A stretch of 15,185 nt of DNA from Bacteroidota bacterium (lineage in GTDB: Bacteria > Bacteroidota > Bacteroidia > Chitinophagales > Chitinophagaceae): NCBI GenBank assembly GCA_023436425.1, contig JAEZJD010000248.1, forward strand, positions 1 to 15,185. The letters are read 5' to 3'. The notes under the pieces are model-generated. The model was not told the origin of the DNA and ran no database searches. It was given only the letters and a program-made list of their open reading frames with translations. This document shows positions 6,546 to 14,195 of the stretch, piece after piece. Each line of letters begins with the position of its first letter. The first letter of the stretch is position 1. The translations under genes were made by a program, and so were the position numbers.

Positions 6546-7576
6546 CTGTGTTAAAGAATGATTTATTATTAAGAGCACTTAGGAAAGAAAAAGTAGAACG
6601 TCCGCCCGTGTGGATGATGCGTCAGGCAGGAAGATATCTCCCGGACTATATAAAGCTGCGTGAGAAGTATGACTTTTTCACCAGAGTGCAAACACCGGAA
6701 CTGGCAACTCAAATTACACTTCAACCGATAGACCAGATTGGTGTTGACGCTGCAATAATTTTTTCGGACATTTTGGTGATACCGCAGGCAATGGGCGTGC
6801 AGGTATTGATGGAAGAAGGAAAAGGTCCGTCATTGCCTAAAACAATTAAAACCCAAGCAGATATTGATGCGTTAAATACGTCTAACGCTGACGAGCATTT
6901 GAAGTATGTAATGAATGCATTAACCCTTACAAAAAAAGAGTTGAACGGACGTGTGCCGCTGATTGGTTTTGCCGGTGCGCCGTGGACAATTCTTTGTTAC
7001 ATGGTGGAAGGAAAGGGAAGCAAAACCTGGGACAAAGCAAAACAATTTGCGTACACTCAGCCCGATTTAGCACATGCCTTGTTACAAAAGATTACAACCA
7101 TAACAATTGATTATTTAAGGGCACAAGCCAAAGCCGGAGCTGATGTTGTTCAGGTTTTTGACAGTTGGGCAGGTTCTCTGTCGCCGGATGATTTTAAAAA
7201 CTTTGCACAACCTTATTTGCTGCAAATTACTGATGGGGTAAGCAATGTAGCCCCTGTCATTTTATTTCCAAAAGGAAGCTGGTATGCGCTGAACGATTTA
7301 AGTGAAAGCAGCGCCAGCGGTGTTGGAATTGACTGGACTATTAGCCCGCGATTTGCACGGGAATTGACCAGGAATAAAATCGTGTTGCAGGGAAACTTCG
7401 ATCCAGCTAGGTTGTTGGCGCCTGTTCCGAAAATAAAAACGTGGGTAAAACAAATGATTGATGATTTTGGCGTGCAGAACTACATTGCAAATCTTGGTCA
7501 CGGCATTACACCCAATGTGCCTGTTGATCACGCCAAAGCATTTGTCGAAGCGGTGAAAGAATACAGATCCGAATGA
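6542..7576 (+). CDS. hemE: Uroporphyrinogen decarboxylase
   Basis: HemE removes the four acetate carboxyls of uroporphyrinogen III to give coproporphyrinogen III. It has 344 residues from ATG 6542, which overlaps the hemD stop by ATGA; a TTG three codons earlier is less likely. Landmarks: PVWMMRQAGRYLPDY (22-36) with substrate-binding Arg27 and Arg31, IIFSDILVIPQAMG (72-85) with the catalytic Asp76, GFAGAPWTILCYMVEGKG (142-159) with Tyr153, QVFDSWAG, and IANLGHGI near the C-terminus with His320. All key residues are intact and the length is normal. The stop codon overlaps the hemF start as ATGA. Confidence 0.96.
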   Translation: MTVLKNDLLLRALRKEKVERPPVWMMRQAGRYLPDYIKLREKYDFFTRVQTPELATQITLQPIDQIGVDAAIIFSDILVIPQAMGVQVLMEEGKGPSLPKTIKTQADIDALNTSNADEHLKYVMNALTLTKKELNGRVPLIGFAGAPWTILCYMVEGKGSKTWDKAKQFAYTQPDLAHALLQKITTITIDYLRAQAKAGADVVQVFDSWAGSLSPDDFKNFAQPYLLQITDGVSNVAPVILFPKGSWYALNDLSESSASGVGIDWTISPRFARELTRNKIVLQGNFDPARLLAPVPKIKTWVKQMIDDFGVQNYIANLGHGITPNVPVDHAKAFVEAVKEYRSE

Positions 7577-8484
7577 ACGTTCGAGAAAATTGGATAGAAT
7601 ACATACACGATTTGCAAAGCAAAATTTGCCATGTACTCGAACAAGTTGATGGCAAAGCCAGGTTTGTTGAAGATGAGTGGCTAAGGAAAGAAGGTGGTGG
7701 TGGAAAAACGCGGGTCATCAAGAATGGAAACGTTTTTGAAAAAGGCGGCGTGAATACATCTGTCGTATTCGGAGAAGTGACAGAGGTAATGAAAACGCAG
7801 TTGAAAATTGATGGTGCACAGTGGTTTGCCTGCGGATTGTCGCTGGTGATTCATCCTGCAAATCCTTTTGTTCCTACTGTTCACTGTAATTATAGAATGT
7901 TCGAACTGTACGACAGCGGTGGCCAGGTGATTGACAGATGGTTTGGCGGTGGCACCGACCTAACGCCCTACTATTTGTTTGAAGAAGATGCAAAACATTT
8001 TCACGGAACGTATAAAAATGTGTGCGACAAATTCGACCGTTCTTTTTACCCCACAATGAAAAAAACGTGCGATAACTATTTCGTTAACGTGCATCGCGAA
8101 AATGAACGGCGTGGCATCGGCGGAATTTTTTATGATCATTGCAGGCCAACGACGCAACACGATATAAAATTTTGGACCGCCTTTGGAAAATCTTGCGGCG
8201 ATGCATTCACCATAGCTTATGTTCCTATTGTTGAAAAACGAAAGGCAACGCCATACACCGATAAACATAAACATTGGCAGGAAATACGCAGAGGCAGATA
8301 TGTGGAGTTTAATCTGGTTCACGACAGAGGAACTTTATTTGGATTGAAAACGAACGGCCGAACCGAAAGCATTTTAATGAGTCTTCCGCCCACGGTCAGA
8401 TTTGAATATGATTACAAGCCAGAGCCCGGCAGCCCGGAAGATAAATTGGTAGAAGTCTGCCTGCATCCGAAAGATTGGGCTTAA
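7573..8484 (+). CDS. hemF: Oxygen-dependent coproporphyrinogen III oxidase
   Basis: HemF converts coproporphyrinogen III to protoporphyrinogen IX using molecular oxygen. It has 303 residues, the normal length. Landmarks: GGGGKTRVIKNGNVFEKGGV (41-60), HPANPFVPTVHCNYRMFE (94-111) with His94 and His104, WFGGGTDLTPYYL (123-135), RRGIGGIFYD (179-188) and RRGRYVEFNLVHDRGTLFGL (239-258). The radical-SAM alternative HemN is not in the window, so this locus points to aerobic heme synthesis. Its product feeds HemJ, encoded on the opposite strand of the same locus. It is the last member of the overlapping hemACDEF block; hemB follows after 33 bases. Confidence 0.96.
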   Translation: MNVRENWIEYIHDLQSKICHVLEQVDGKARFVEDEWLRKEGGGGKTRVIKNGNVFEKGGVNTSVVFGEVTEVMKTQLKIDGAQWFACGLSLVIHPANPFVPTVHCNYRMFELYDSGGQVIDRWFGGGTDLTPYYLFEEDAKHFHGTYKNVCDKFDRSFYPTMKKTCDNYFVNVHRENERRGIGGIFYDHCRPTTQHDIKFWTAFGKSCGDAFTIAYVPIVEKRKATPYTDKHKHWQEIRRGRYVEFNLVHDRGTLFGLKTNGRTESILMSLPPTVRFEYDYKPEPGSPEDKLVEVCLHPKDWA

Positions 8485-8517
8485 TGTTTTAAATGAACTT
8501 TGAATTTTTAATTACTC

Positions 8518-9492
8518 ATGTATTTACAACGCCGCAACAGAATACTCCGTGCAACCCCTGCCATCCGAAGCATGGTTGCCGAAACAATTTTAACTCCAAG
8601 TGATTTCATTGTTCCGCTGTTTATCGATGAAGGTGAAAATGTGGAGACGGAAATAGCATCCATGCCCAATTACTTCAGGAGAAGTTTAGACTTAACTGTT
8701 CGAGAAGTAAAAGACCTATGGAGCTTGGGCATTAAAAGTGTCTTGCTTTTCATCAAGTGCAAAGACGAACTGAAAGACAATACTGGTAAAGAAGCCTGGA
8801 ATGCCGACGGATTGATGCAGCGAAGCATTAAAGCAATTAAAGATGCTGTTCCCGAGATGTATGTAATGACCGACGTGGCCCTTGACCCCTATTCGTCTTT
8901 TGGTCACGATGGCATTGTGGAGAACGGAGAAATTGTAAACGACGCAACAGTTGAAGCACTGGTGAAAATGAGCATATCACATGCGCAAGCAGGCGCAGAT
9001 ATGGTAGCGCCGAGCGACATGATGGACGGCCGCATTGGCGCCATTCGCGAAGGACTTGAGCAAAGCGGCTTCACCAAAGTGGGCATTATGGCGTACAGCG
9101 CTAAATATGCTTCGTGTTTTTATGGACCGTTTAGAGATGCACTGGACAGCGCACCCGGTTTTGGTGACAAAAAAACCTATCAGATGGATTATGCCAATCG
9201 CATCGAAGCGGTGAAAGAAGCTTTGATGGACGTGGAAGAAGGCGCAGACATTGTAATGGTAAAGCCGGGACTTCCGTATCTCGACATTGTTCGCGAAGTG
9301 AAGAATGCGGTAGATGTTCCGGTAAGCGTGTACAATATCAGTGGGGAATATGCTATGATAAAAGCGGCGGCTAAAATGGGTTGGGTAGATGAAGACAAAG
9401 CAATTCTTGAAACGCTGACGTCCATCAAACGTGCAGGCGCAGATTTGATTGCGACTTACTTTGCAAAAGATGCGGTGAAGCTAATTAGATGA
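8518..9492 (+). CDS. hemB: Delta-aminolevulinic acid dehydratase (porphobilinogen synthase)
   Basis: HemB condenses two 5-aminolevulinates to porphobilinogen. It has 324 residues with both Schiff-base lysines: Lys196 in MAYSAKYASCFYGPFRDA and Lys249 in IVMVKPGLPYLDIV. At the metal loop the sequence is DVALDPYSSFGHDG (119-132), with Ala/Asp where zinc enzymes carry cysteines, so by family rules this should be a magnesium- rather than zinc-dependent enzyme. The 33-base gap after hemF contains GAACTTTG (8495-8502), one base from the -7 consensus, so a secondary promoter is possible but weak. In pathway order HemB acts after HemL, the next gene. Confidence 0.95.
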   Translation: MYLQRRNRILRATPAIRSMVAETILTPSDFIVPLFIDEGENVETEIASMPNYFRRSLDLTVREVKDLWSLGIKSVLLFIKCKDELKDNTGKEAWNADGLMQRSIKAIKDAVPEMYVMTDVALDPYSSFGHDGIVENGEIVNDATVEALVKMSISHAQAGADMVAPSDMMDGRIGAIREGLEQSGFTKVGIMAYSAKYASCFYGPFRDALDSAPGFGDKKTYQMDYANRIEAVKEALMDVEEGADIVMVKPGLPYLDIVREVKNAVDVPVSVYNISGEYAMIKAAAKMGWVDEDKAILETLTSIKRAGADLIATYFAKDAVKLIR

Positions 9493-9509
9493 TTGGGTTA
9501 AGCAGTTGT

Positions 9510-9532
9510 CATTCTGAGCTTGTCGGAGAATG
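9510..9532. repeat. Short palindromic repeat with CATTCT/AGAATG arms
   Basis: CATTCT at 9510-9515 and AGAATG at 9527-9532 form a perfect 6-base inverted repeat around GAGCTTGTCGG. This wording resembles dispersed intergenic repeats I recall from Bacteroidota genomes, but family membership cannot be confirmed here. It opens the roughly 210-base hemB-hemL gap. Apart from the element at 9615-9680 and a short CTAT/ATAG inverted repeat near 9600, I see no ORF or RNA in the rest of that gap. Confidence 0.5.
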
Positions 9533-9614
9533 ATGTACTTAGCTGCATTACTACTGTCAGCTTTAGTTGCGTCGCACTCTTATACGTTCGGTAATTCTAT
9601 TCTGAAGATAGGCG

Positions 9615-9680
9615 GTCATTCGGAAAAGAAGTGAGGGATCTTTGCCCGCATCAAAGATGTCTCACAACGTTCGACACAAC
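9615..9680. repeat. Degraded MITE/REP-like palindrome upstream of hemL
   Basis: The core at 9631-9665 is a strong hairpin: GTGAG-GG-ATCTTTG, loop CCCGCAT, CAAAGAT-GT-CTCAC. That is 12 Watson-Crick pairs interrupted by one G-U and one G-G. Outside it, GTCATTCGG on the left and CGTTCGACACAAC on the right look like decayed outer arms, giving a palindrome of about 66 bases. There is no T-run after it, so it is not a typical intrinsic terminator. It ends 22 bases before the hemL ATG and could affect transcript stability or hemL expression. Confidence 0.6.
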
Positions 9681-9702
9681 AATAGTCTCAATGTTAACAC
9701 TC

Positions 9703-10998
9703 ATGAACATCTCCAAAAGCAAACAACTTTTCAAAAGAGCACAATCATCCATTCCCGGCGGAGTTAATTCTCCTGTGAGAGCATTTAAGTCTGTTGGCGG
9801 CACACCGATTTTTATACAAAAAGCAAAAGGCGCATACCTGCACGATGCAGACGATAATCAATATATCGATTACATCAATTCCTGGGGACCAATGATCATG
9901 GGGCATGCCTTCGAACCTGTTGTTGAAGCCATTCAAAAAAAAGCAGCCGACTCTACGTCGTTTGGTGCACCTACAGAGTTGGAAATTGAAATGGCTGAAC
10001 TCATTAAGAGCATGGTGCCAAACGTCGACCTAATCAGAATGGTTAGCAGCGGAACGGAAGCTTGCATGAGCGCCATTCGTCTGGCTCGGGGATTCACAGG
10101 CAAAAACAAAATAATCAAGTTTGAAGGTTGCTACCATGGGCACGCTGATTCCTTTTTAGTGAAAGCAGGAAGTGGTGTGGCTACTTTTGATATTCAATCT
10201 GTGCCCGGAGTGACGACAGGCGTAGCAGCCGACACTCTTACTGCACCTTACAATGATTTGGAAGCAGTGAAAAAGTTAGTGGCTGAAAACGAGAATGAAA
10301 TCGCTGCCATTATTATTGAACCTGTTGCCGGTAACATGGGCTGCATTCTTCCGCAGGAAGGTTTTTTACAGGGACTTCGAAAGATCTGCGACAACGAAGG
10401 CATCGTCTTCGTTTTCGATGAAGTGATGACTGGTTTTCGGTTAGCAGCAGGTGGTGCTCAAGAAAGACTGAAAATTGATGCAGATTTAATTACTTACGGA
10501 AAGGTGATTGGCGCAGGAATGCCTGTTGGCGCATTCGGCGGAAAGCGGGAAATCATGAAGCACATTGCGCCGCTGGGAAATGTGTACCAAGCGGGCACAT
10601 TAAGCGGCAATCCTATTGCAATGATTGCGGGATTCACGTTGCTTTCATACCTAAAAAACAATACCGGCATCTATGCTGAACTGGAAGAAAAAGGAAATTA
10701 CCTGAAACAAGGTTTAGAAAAAGTGCTGGCGCAATACAATATTCCTTGTGTAATTAATCAAATGGGTTCGATGATTTCAATTCACTTCAGCGACAAACCT
10801 GTAACTGATTTTTCTTCGGCTTCATCTGCAAATAATCAGTTGTTCAACAAGTTTTTCCACGCGATGCTTCACCGTGGCATTTACCTCCCGCCGTCTGCCT
10901 TTGAGAGCTGGTTTTTGAGTAACGCATTGTCCAACGACGATCTAGATGCTACGATTCGTGCTGCAAGTGACGCCATTGCGGAGTTAGTTGCTGAATAG
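9703..10998 (+). CDS. hemL: Glutamate-1-semialdehyde 2,1-aminomutase
   Basis: HemL is a PLP enzyme that isomerises glutamate-1-semialdehyde, the HemA product, to 5-aminolevulinate. It has 431 residues from ATG 9703, chosen because MNISKSKQLFKRAQSSIPGG aligns with the family N-terminus; ATG 9691 would add only four residues, and the upstream GTG at 9631 lies in a palindromic repeat. Landmarks: NSPVRAF (22-28), VSSGTEACMSAIRLARG (114-130), CYHGHADSFLVKAGSG (143-158), FVFDEVMTGFR (236-246) with Asp239, and YGKVIGAGMPVGAFGG (265-280) with PLP-binding Lys267. It is separated from hemB by repeat-filled DNA, so its co-transcription with the rest of the operon is uncertain. Confidence 0.96.
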   Translation: MNISKSKQLFKRAQSSIPGGVNSPVRAFKSVGGTPIFIQKAKGAYLHDADDNQYIDYINSWGPMIMGHAFEPVVEAIQKKAADSTSFGAPTELEIEMAELIKSMVPNVDLIRMVSSGTEACMSAIRLARGFTGKNKIIKFEGCYHGHADSFLVKAGSGVATFDIQSVPGVTTGVAADTLTAPYNDLEAVKKLVAENENEIAAIIIEPVAGNMGCILPQEGFLQGLRKICDNEGIVFVFDEVMTGFRLAAGGAQERLKIDADLITYGKVIGAGMPVGAFGGKREIMKHIAPLGNVYQAGTLSGNPIAMIAGFTLLSYLKNNTGIYAELEEKGNYLKQGLEKVLAQYNIPCVINQMGSMISIHFSDKPVTDFSSASSANNQLFNKFFHAMLHRGIYLPPSAFESWFLSNALSNDDLDATIRAASDAIAELVAE

Positions 10999-11016
10999 AA
11001 TGGTTGCTGTTGACTC

Positions 11017-11036
11017 CCTTGCTGCCGGCAGCAGGG
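11017..11036. repeat. GC-rich palindrome after hemL, possible terminator
   Basis: TGCTGCCGGCAGCA (11020-11033) is a perfect 14-base palindrome, extended to about 10 pairs by one T-G and two C-G pairs. It starts 18 bases after the hemL stop codon. The next bases are purine-rich, and the only T-rich run (TATTTATTATTTTTT) lies about 45 bases further on. A second CGGCAGC copy near 11054 could pair alternatively with the left arm. It is suggestive of a transcript end but not a clean intrinsic terminator. Confidence 0.35.
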
Positions 11037-11152
11037 CGTGGGAAAAAAGCTAAGCGGCAGCAGCAGCGGCTGTTACATATTTATTATTTTTTGCTTGCAT
11101 ATTTCAGATCTCGCTACTATCTTTCCCGCTTCAATATCCTAAAACCAAAGCT

Positions 11153-12307
11153 ATGCGTACAGGTTACCTCTCTGTTAACCGCTTTATTTACAGTTATGTT
11201 TTTCTGATCCTAATTTGGCTTTTTCTCGGCTTTGCCGCCGGCACGGTTGTGTTGCTGTTCCCCTTGCGAAGCTGGGTCGATTTCGTAAGAGAGAAGCATC
11301 TTTCCGCCGCACAGGAGAATGTAGGCGTGATCGTAATGATGTTGCTGCTTGCTGCGACTACTTTCTTTTGCAGCATGAAAATTTTCAAATGGCAGCGATC
11401 GAAAAAACGTATATCCATTACCGCTAGTGCCATTCTCGTTCCGTTTTTTTGCGCAGCAGGTGCTCTTGGCTTATTTATGAATCCCAATGTTGTGAACAAA
11501 GGAACTCAAATCAACACTGTGACGAAACAGTTTACAATCGGCCCTTATCCTACTGCAGAAAAAATTGAAGCGCTGAAGAGAGAAGGTTTCACGGGTGTTA
11601 TTTCATTGCTGCACCCGGCCGTTGTACCGTTCGAGCCGCAGCTTATTGCAGATGAAGAAGCTGCTTGTAGGAAAAACAAAATTGATCTTATAAAAGCACC
11701 AATGCTGCCGTGGGTCGGCGATAATACAGCATCACTGAAAGTAATCGAAGACATTGTGAAGTCGGGCACTGGAAAATTTTACGTGCACTGCTATCTGGGA
11801 AAGGACAGAGTGAATATGGTGAAAAATCTAATCCTGAAACTAACAGGCAACGCATCAATTATCGAACAAAAAAGTGGCAACACGAGCCGCTCATTTGAAC
11901 AGCAAAAAAGCTTTGAGAGAGGAAACATTTTCAAGTTAGCCGATGGAATTTACATGACCCCATACCCGACCAACGAGGAACTTCTTGCCTTTTTTGAAGC
12001 CGGGTCAATCAAAACTGTAGTAAACCTTATGGATTCTTCTTTACCGGAAAATAAAAAATGGATTACCGACGAACAAAAGCATCTACAAACGGTCGGTATT
12101 AACTTCAAAAATTTCAGCTTGACCACATCAGCCCCGGAACAATTCGTTTTAACCATTTTGGATTCTCTAAACGGTTACCCAAAACCGTTAGTGGTTCATC
12201 ATTGGAATACAACCTGCCCCGAGAGTAAGCTGTTTAGAAAATATTTTGTTCAGAAAACATCCCAGTCGCCGCTAAATCTCGCCACCAATGTTTCAGAAAC
12301 TTATTGA
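11153..12307 (+). CDS. Membrane-anchored tandem dual-specificity-phosphatase-like protein
   Basis: A 384-residue protein. Three hydrophobic segments (about 11-37, 53-78, 88-110) are followed by two related domains. Domain 1 (about 125-230) starts KQFTIGPYPTAEKIEALKRE and has the cysteine-phosphatase signature VHCYLGKDR (211-219): nucleophile Cys213, phosphate-binding Arg219, and the HCxxGKDR wording common in lipid-type phosphatases. Domain 2 (about 262-365) starts DGIYMTPYPTNEELLAFF and is clearly a duplicate, but its site reads VVHHWNTTCPES (347-358), with His350 where the catalytic Cys should be and no matching Arg, so it is probably a pseudophosphatase. The substrate is unknown. The gene overlaps the next one, a lipid-kinase-like protein, by 20 bases, which suggests a shared membrane-lipid substrate; that is inference. 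No member with an assigned function is recognised. Confidence 0.75.
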   Translation: MRTGYLSVNRFIYSYVFLILIWLFLGFAAGTVVLLFPLRSWVDFVREKHLSAAQENVGVIVMMLLLAATTFFCSMKIFKWQRSKKRISITASAILVPFFCAAGALGLFMNPNVVNKGTQINTVTKQFTIGPYPTAEKIEALKREGFTGVISLLHPAVVPFEPQLIADEEAACRKNKIDLIKAPMLPWVGDNTASLKVIEDIVKSGTGKFYVHCYLGKDRVNMVKNLILKLTGNASIIEQKSGNTSRSFEQQKSFERGNIFKLADGIYMTPYPTNEELLAFFEAGSIKTVVNLMDSSLPENKKWITDEQKHLQTVGINFKNFSLTTSAPEQFVLTILDSLNGYPKPLVVHHWNTTCPESKLFRKYFVQKTSQSPLNLATNVSETY

Positions 12308-13019
12308 GCGGTTTCTTCCCGAAACAGAAGTGATTACACGAGTGGGGCTGCCATTGATTACGGTCGCTTTGATGGCGGCATCGTTTAGCGGATGGATGAA
12401 GGTGAAAAAAGGTGTGCGGACGCCATATACCAGGAAGACTTTTCATTTTTTTATTTTCTCGGCTGCAGGGTTGCTACAATATTATTACGGATTGAAAGCA
12501 GTAACGTTCTTCGGCGCAGTCGTTTTTATTCTTGTATTGATAGCCGTTATTGCCGGCGACCGGCTTTGGTTTTATCGGGCACTTGCGCGGGAAACAGATG
12601 CTCCTCATCAAAAAAAATTTATCATACTTCCATTGCTGGCAACTGCCGTTGGCGGTGTGCTAAGCAATATTTTTTTCCCGACCACAGCCTACATTGGCTA
12701 CTTCGTAGGCGGTTGGGGCGATGCAGTTGGTGAACCTGTCGGTACAAGGTGGGGCAAACACAGATACACGGTACCGACTCTTTTCGGCGTACGTGCTACA
12801 CGCAGCATTGAAGGTTCTTTTGCGGTGATGTTAGTCAGTTTTCTTATTTCAACTGGGTGCCTGCTGCAAATGACAGATTTTTTGGTGGGACATGCGTTGT
12901 TAGTCGGATTTTTATGCGGAGTTGCCGCCGCCTTGGTAGAATCTGTCAGCAGTCACGGACTTGACAATCTTACTATCCAGTTATGCGCAGCAGGTGTGTT
13001 ACACTATTTCATCACTTAA
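12288..13019 (+). CDS. CTP-dependent diacylglycerol/polyprenol/phytol kinase-like membrane protein
   Basis: A 243-residue polytopic membrane protein (hydrophobic stretches about 18-36, 52-68, 72-90, 112-140, 176-192, 198-216, 228-242). The RKTFHFFIFS segment (49-58), the cytosolic block GWGDAVGEPVGTRWGKHRY (142-160) with RSIEGSFAVMLVSF (172-185), and VESVSSHGLDNLTIQL (217-232) match the Sec59/VTE5/Dgk1 branch of the CDP-diglyceride synthetase superfamily. In that branch GD, GKH, SxEGS and DNxTIP-type motifs recur. Members phosphorylate a lipid alcohol (dolichol, phytol, diacylglycerol), usually with CTP. Which lipid applies here cannot be told; a phosphatidate cytidylyltransferase-like activity is a less likely alternative. 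It starts inside the 3' end of the phosphatase gene and converges on the TPR gene 29 bases away. Confidence 0.75.
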   Translation: MFQKLIERFLPETEVITRVGLPLITVALMAASFSGWMKVKKGVRTPYTRKTFHFFIFSAAGLLQYYYGLKAVTFFGAVVFILVLIAVIAGDRLWFYRALARETDAPHQKKFIILPLLATAVGGVLSNIFFPTTAYIGYFVGGWGDAVGEPVGTRWGKHRYTVPTLFGVRATRSIEGSFAVMLVSFLISTGCLLQMTDFLVGHALLVGFLCGVAAALVESVSSHGLDNLTIQLCAAGVLHYFIT

Positions 13020-13048
13020 AAAAGAAATGGCTCGCACGGTATCCATAT

Positions 13049-14173
13049 CTACTTTTTATCACAGCCACACTCCCACCGGTAATCAGCAGAAAAATTTACG
13101 GTGATTTGCGGAACCTGTTTGTTGCCCTGGTATTGGGAAATTTTTGCCTGCATATCGAATAAATATCCTGAAAGCCATTTAATGGTGCCGGTGGTTTCAT
13201 CGTACGAATATTTGCCCGTTTTTCCATTATCAAGCCATCTGTAAGTGCCGTCGCTTTTCAATTGAAAGTATCCCTTTTGAGGAAAGCTGTATGGCTGTGC
13301 CGCTTTTGGTCCGTTCCAAACAGTTTCTGTACAATTGTAATTACCAAAAACCAATTTTCCGCCGTACACCGGTTTCGTCGTGGGAGCGCTTTTGTATTCT
13401 CTGGAATCTTTTAGTTTTTTGTAAGTTGAATTTGCTGCAGCCAAATCAGTTGCAAACTGTTTTGTCAATTCAGAATTTGCCTTAAATGCTTTATCGAGAA
13501 ATGCGGCAGCGTCTTGCTTCATTCCGTGGGCAGTTAACGACAGTCCCGCCAGGTAATTAGCGTAGGAGTCCTCCGGCGCCTTGGCAACAGCTTGCCGAAA
13601 TCTAATTGCCGCCGACTCCATATCACCCTTTTCAAAAAATTCATAACCGTACAAAACATCAAGTCCTGAAGAATTCATTGAAGTTTTTATACCACCCGTT
13701 GAGCGTGAATGCTTCAGATCTTCAATATACGCCGCAAGAGTTGCTGCTGATGTGGTCACGTTGCTTTCAGCAGATGATTTCGAAGCTATGCCTCCAAAAT
13801 TCAGGTCATATGTCTCCTTGAGTGAAGGGTTTAAGCGTAAAGCAGTTTGCAAAAAAATCTTCGCCTCTTCAGCTTTGTATTTATCATTTTGTTTCAAAAG
13901 CGATGCGGCTATTTGGTAAGCGACAAAAGCATTGGTACTGTCTTTTTGATACGCTTGCATGAAGTACATATTTGCTAAATCATACTCCTTTTTTTCAAAG
14001 TAATCCTGACCGTACAAAAAGGTAGAACCCACGGATAGGAAACCTGTTTCGCTTCCGCCTGAGGCTTGTGATGCACGCAGCCGCTTTACATATTGCTCCA
14101 AAGGATCCTGCGATTGTGCAGACAAAACAAAGCATGAGAGGAGCACGACGGTCACTACTGATTTAGGTAACAT
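13049..14173 (-). CDS. Secreted TPR protein with a C-terminal beta-type domain
   Basis: A 374-residue protein with an N-terminal export signal (MLPK, hydrophobic core to about 18, likely cleavage after AQSQ; Cys14 in LLSC makes a lipoprotein conceivable). Two homologous TPR-like modules follow at about 26-96 and 147-215, each opening with a LxxYxxxLxxSxxxGG-like helix, then LYGxxxFEKxxxxxAxxxFxQA. The C-terminal part (about 269-371) is different: rich in aromatic and Gly/Thr residues (GNYNCTETVWNG, GYFQLKSDGTYRW, TGTIKWLSGY), with Cys281, Cys369 and Cys371, and probably a small beta-sandwich or barrel. No enzymatic motif is seen. It probably acts as a periplasmic or surface protein-interaction module. 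It follows the membrane-protein gene by 22 bases, likely one transcript. Confidence 0.65.
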   Translation of the reverse strand: MLPKSVVTVVLLSCFVLSAQSQDPLEQYVKRLRASQASGGSETGFLSVGSTFLYGQDYFEKKEYDLANMYFMQAYQKDSTNAFVAYQIAASLLKQNDKYKAEEAKIFLQTALRLNPSLKETYDLNFGGIASKSSAESNVTTSAATLAAYIEDLKHSRSTGGIKTSMNSSGLDVLYGYEFFEKGDMESAAIRFRQAVAKAPEDSYANYLAGLSLTAHGMKQDAAAFLDKAFKANSELTKQFATDLAAANSTYKKLKDSREYKSAPTTKPVYGGKLVFGNYNCTETVWNGPKAAQPYSFPQKGYFQLKSDGTYRWLDNGKTGKYSYDETTGTIKWLSGYLFDMQAKISQYQGNKQVPQITVNFSADYRWECGCDKK

Positions 14174-14195
14174 TGGGTAACAGATTGATAAGGCG

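Noticed and set aside
9631..9702. An upstream GTG start for hemL
   Set aside because: It lies in the palindromic repeat and adds 24 residues absent from the family. ATG 9703 gives the normal length.
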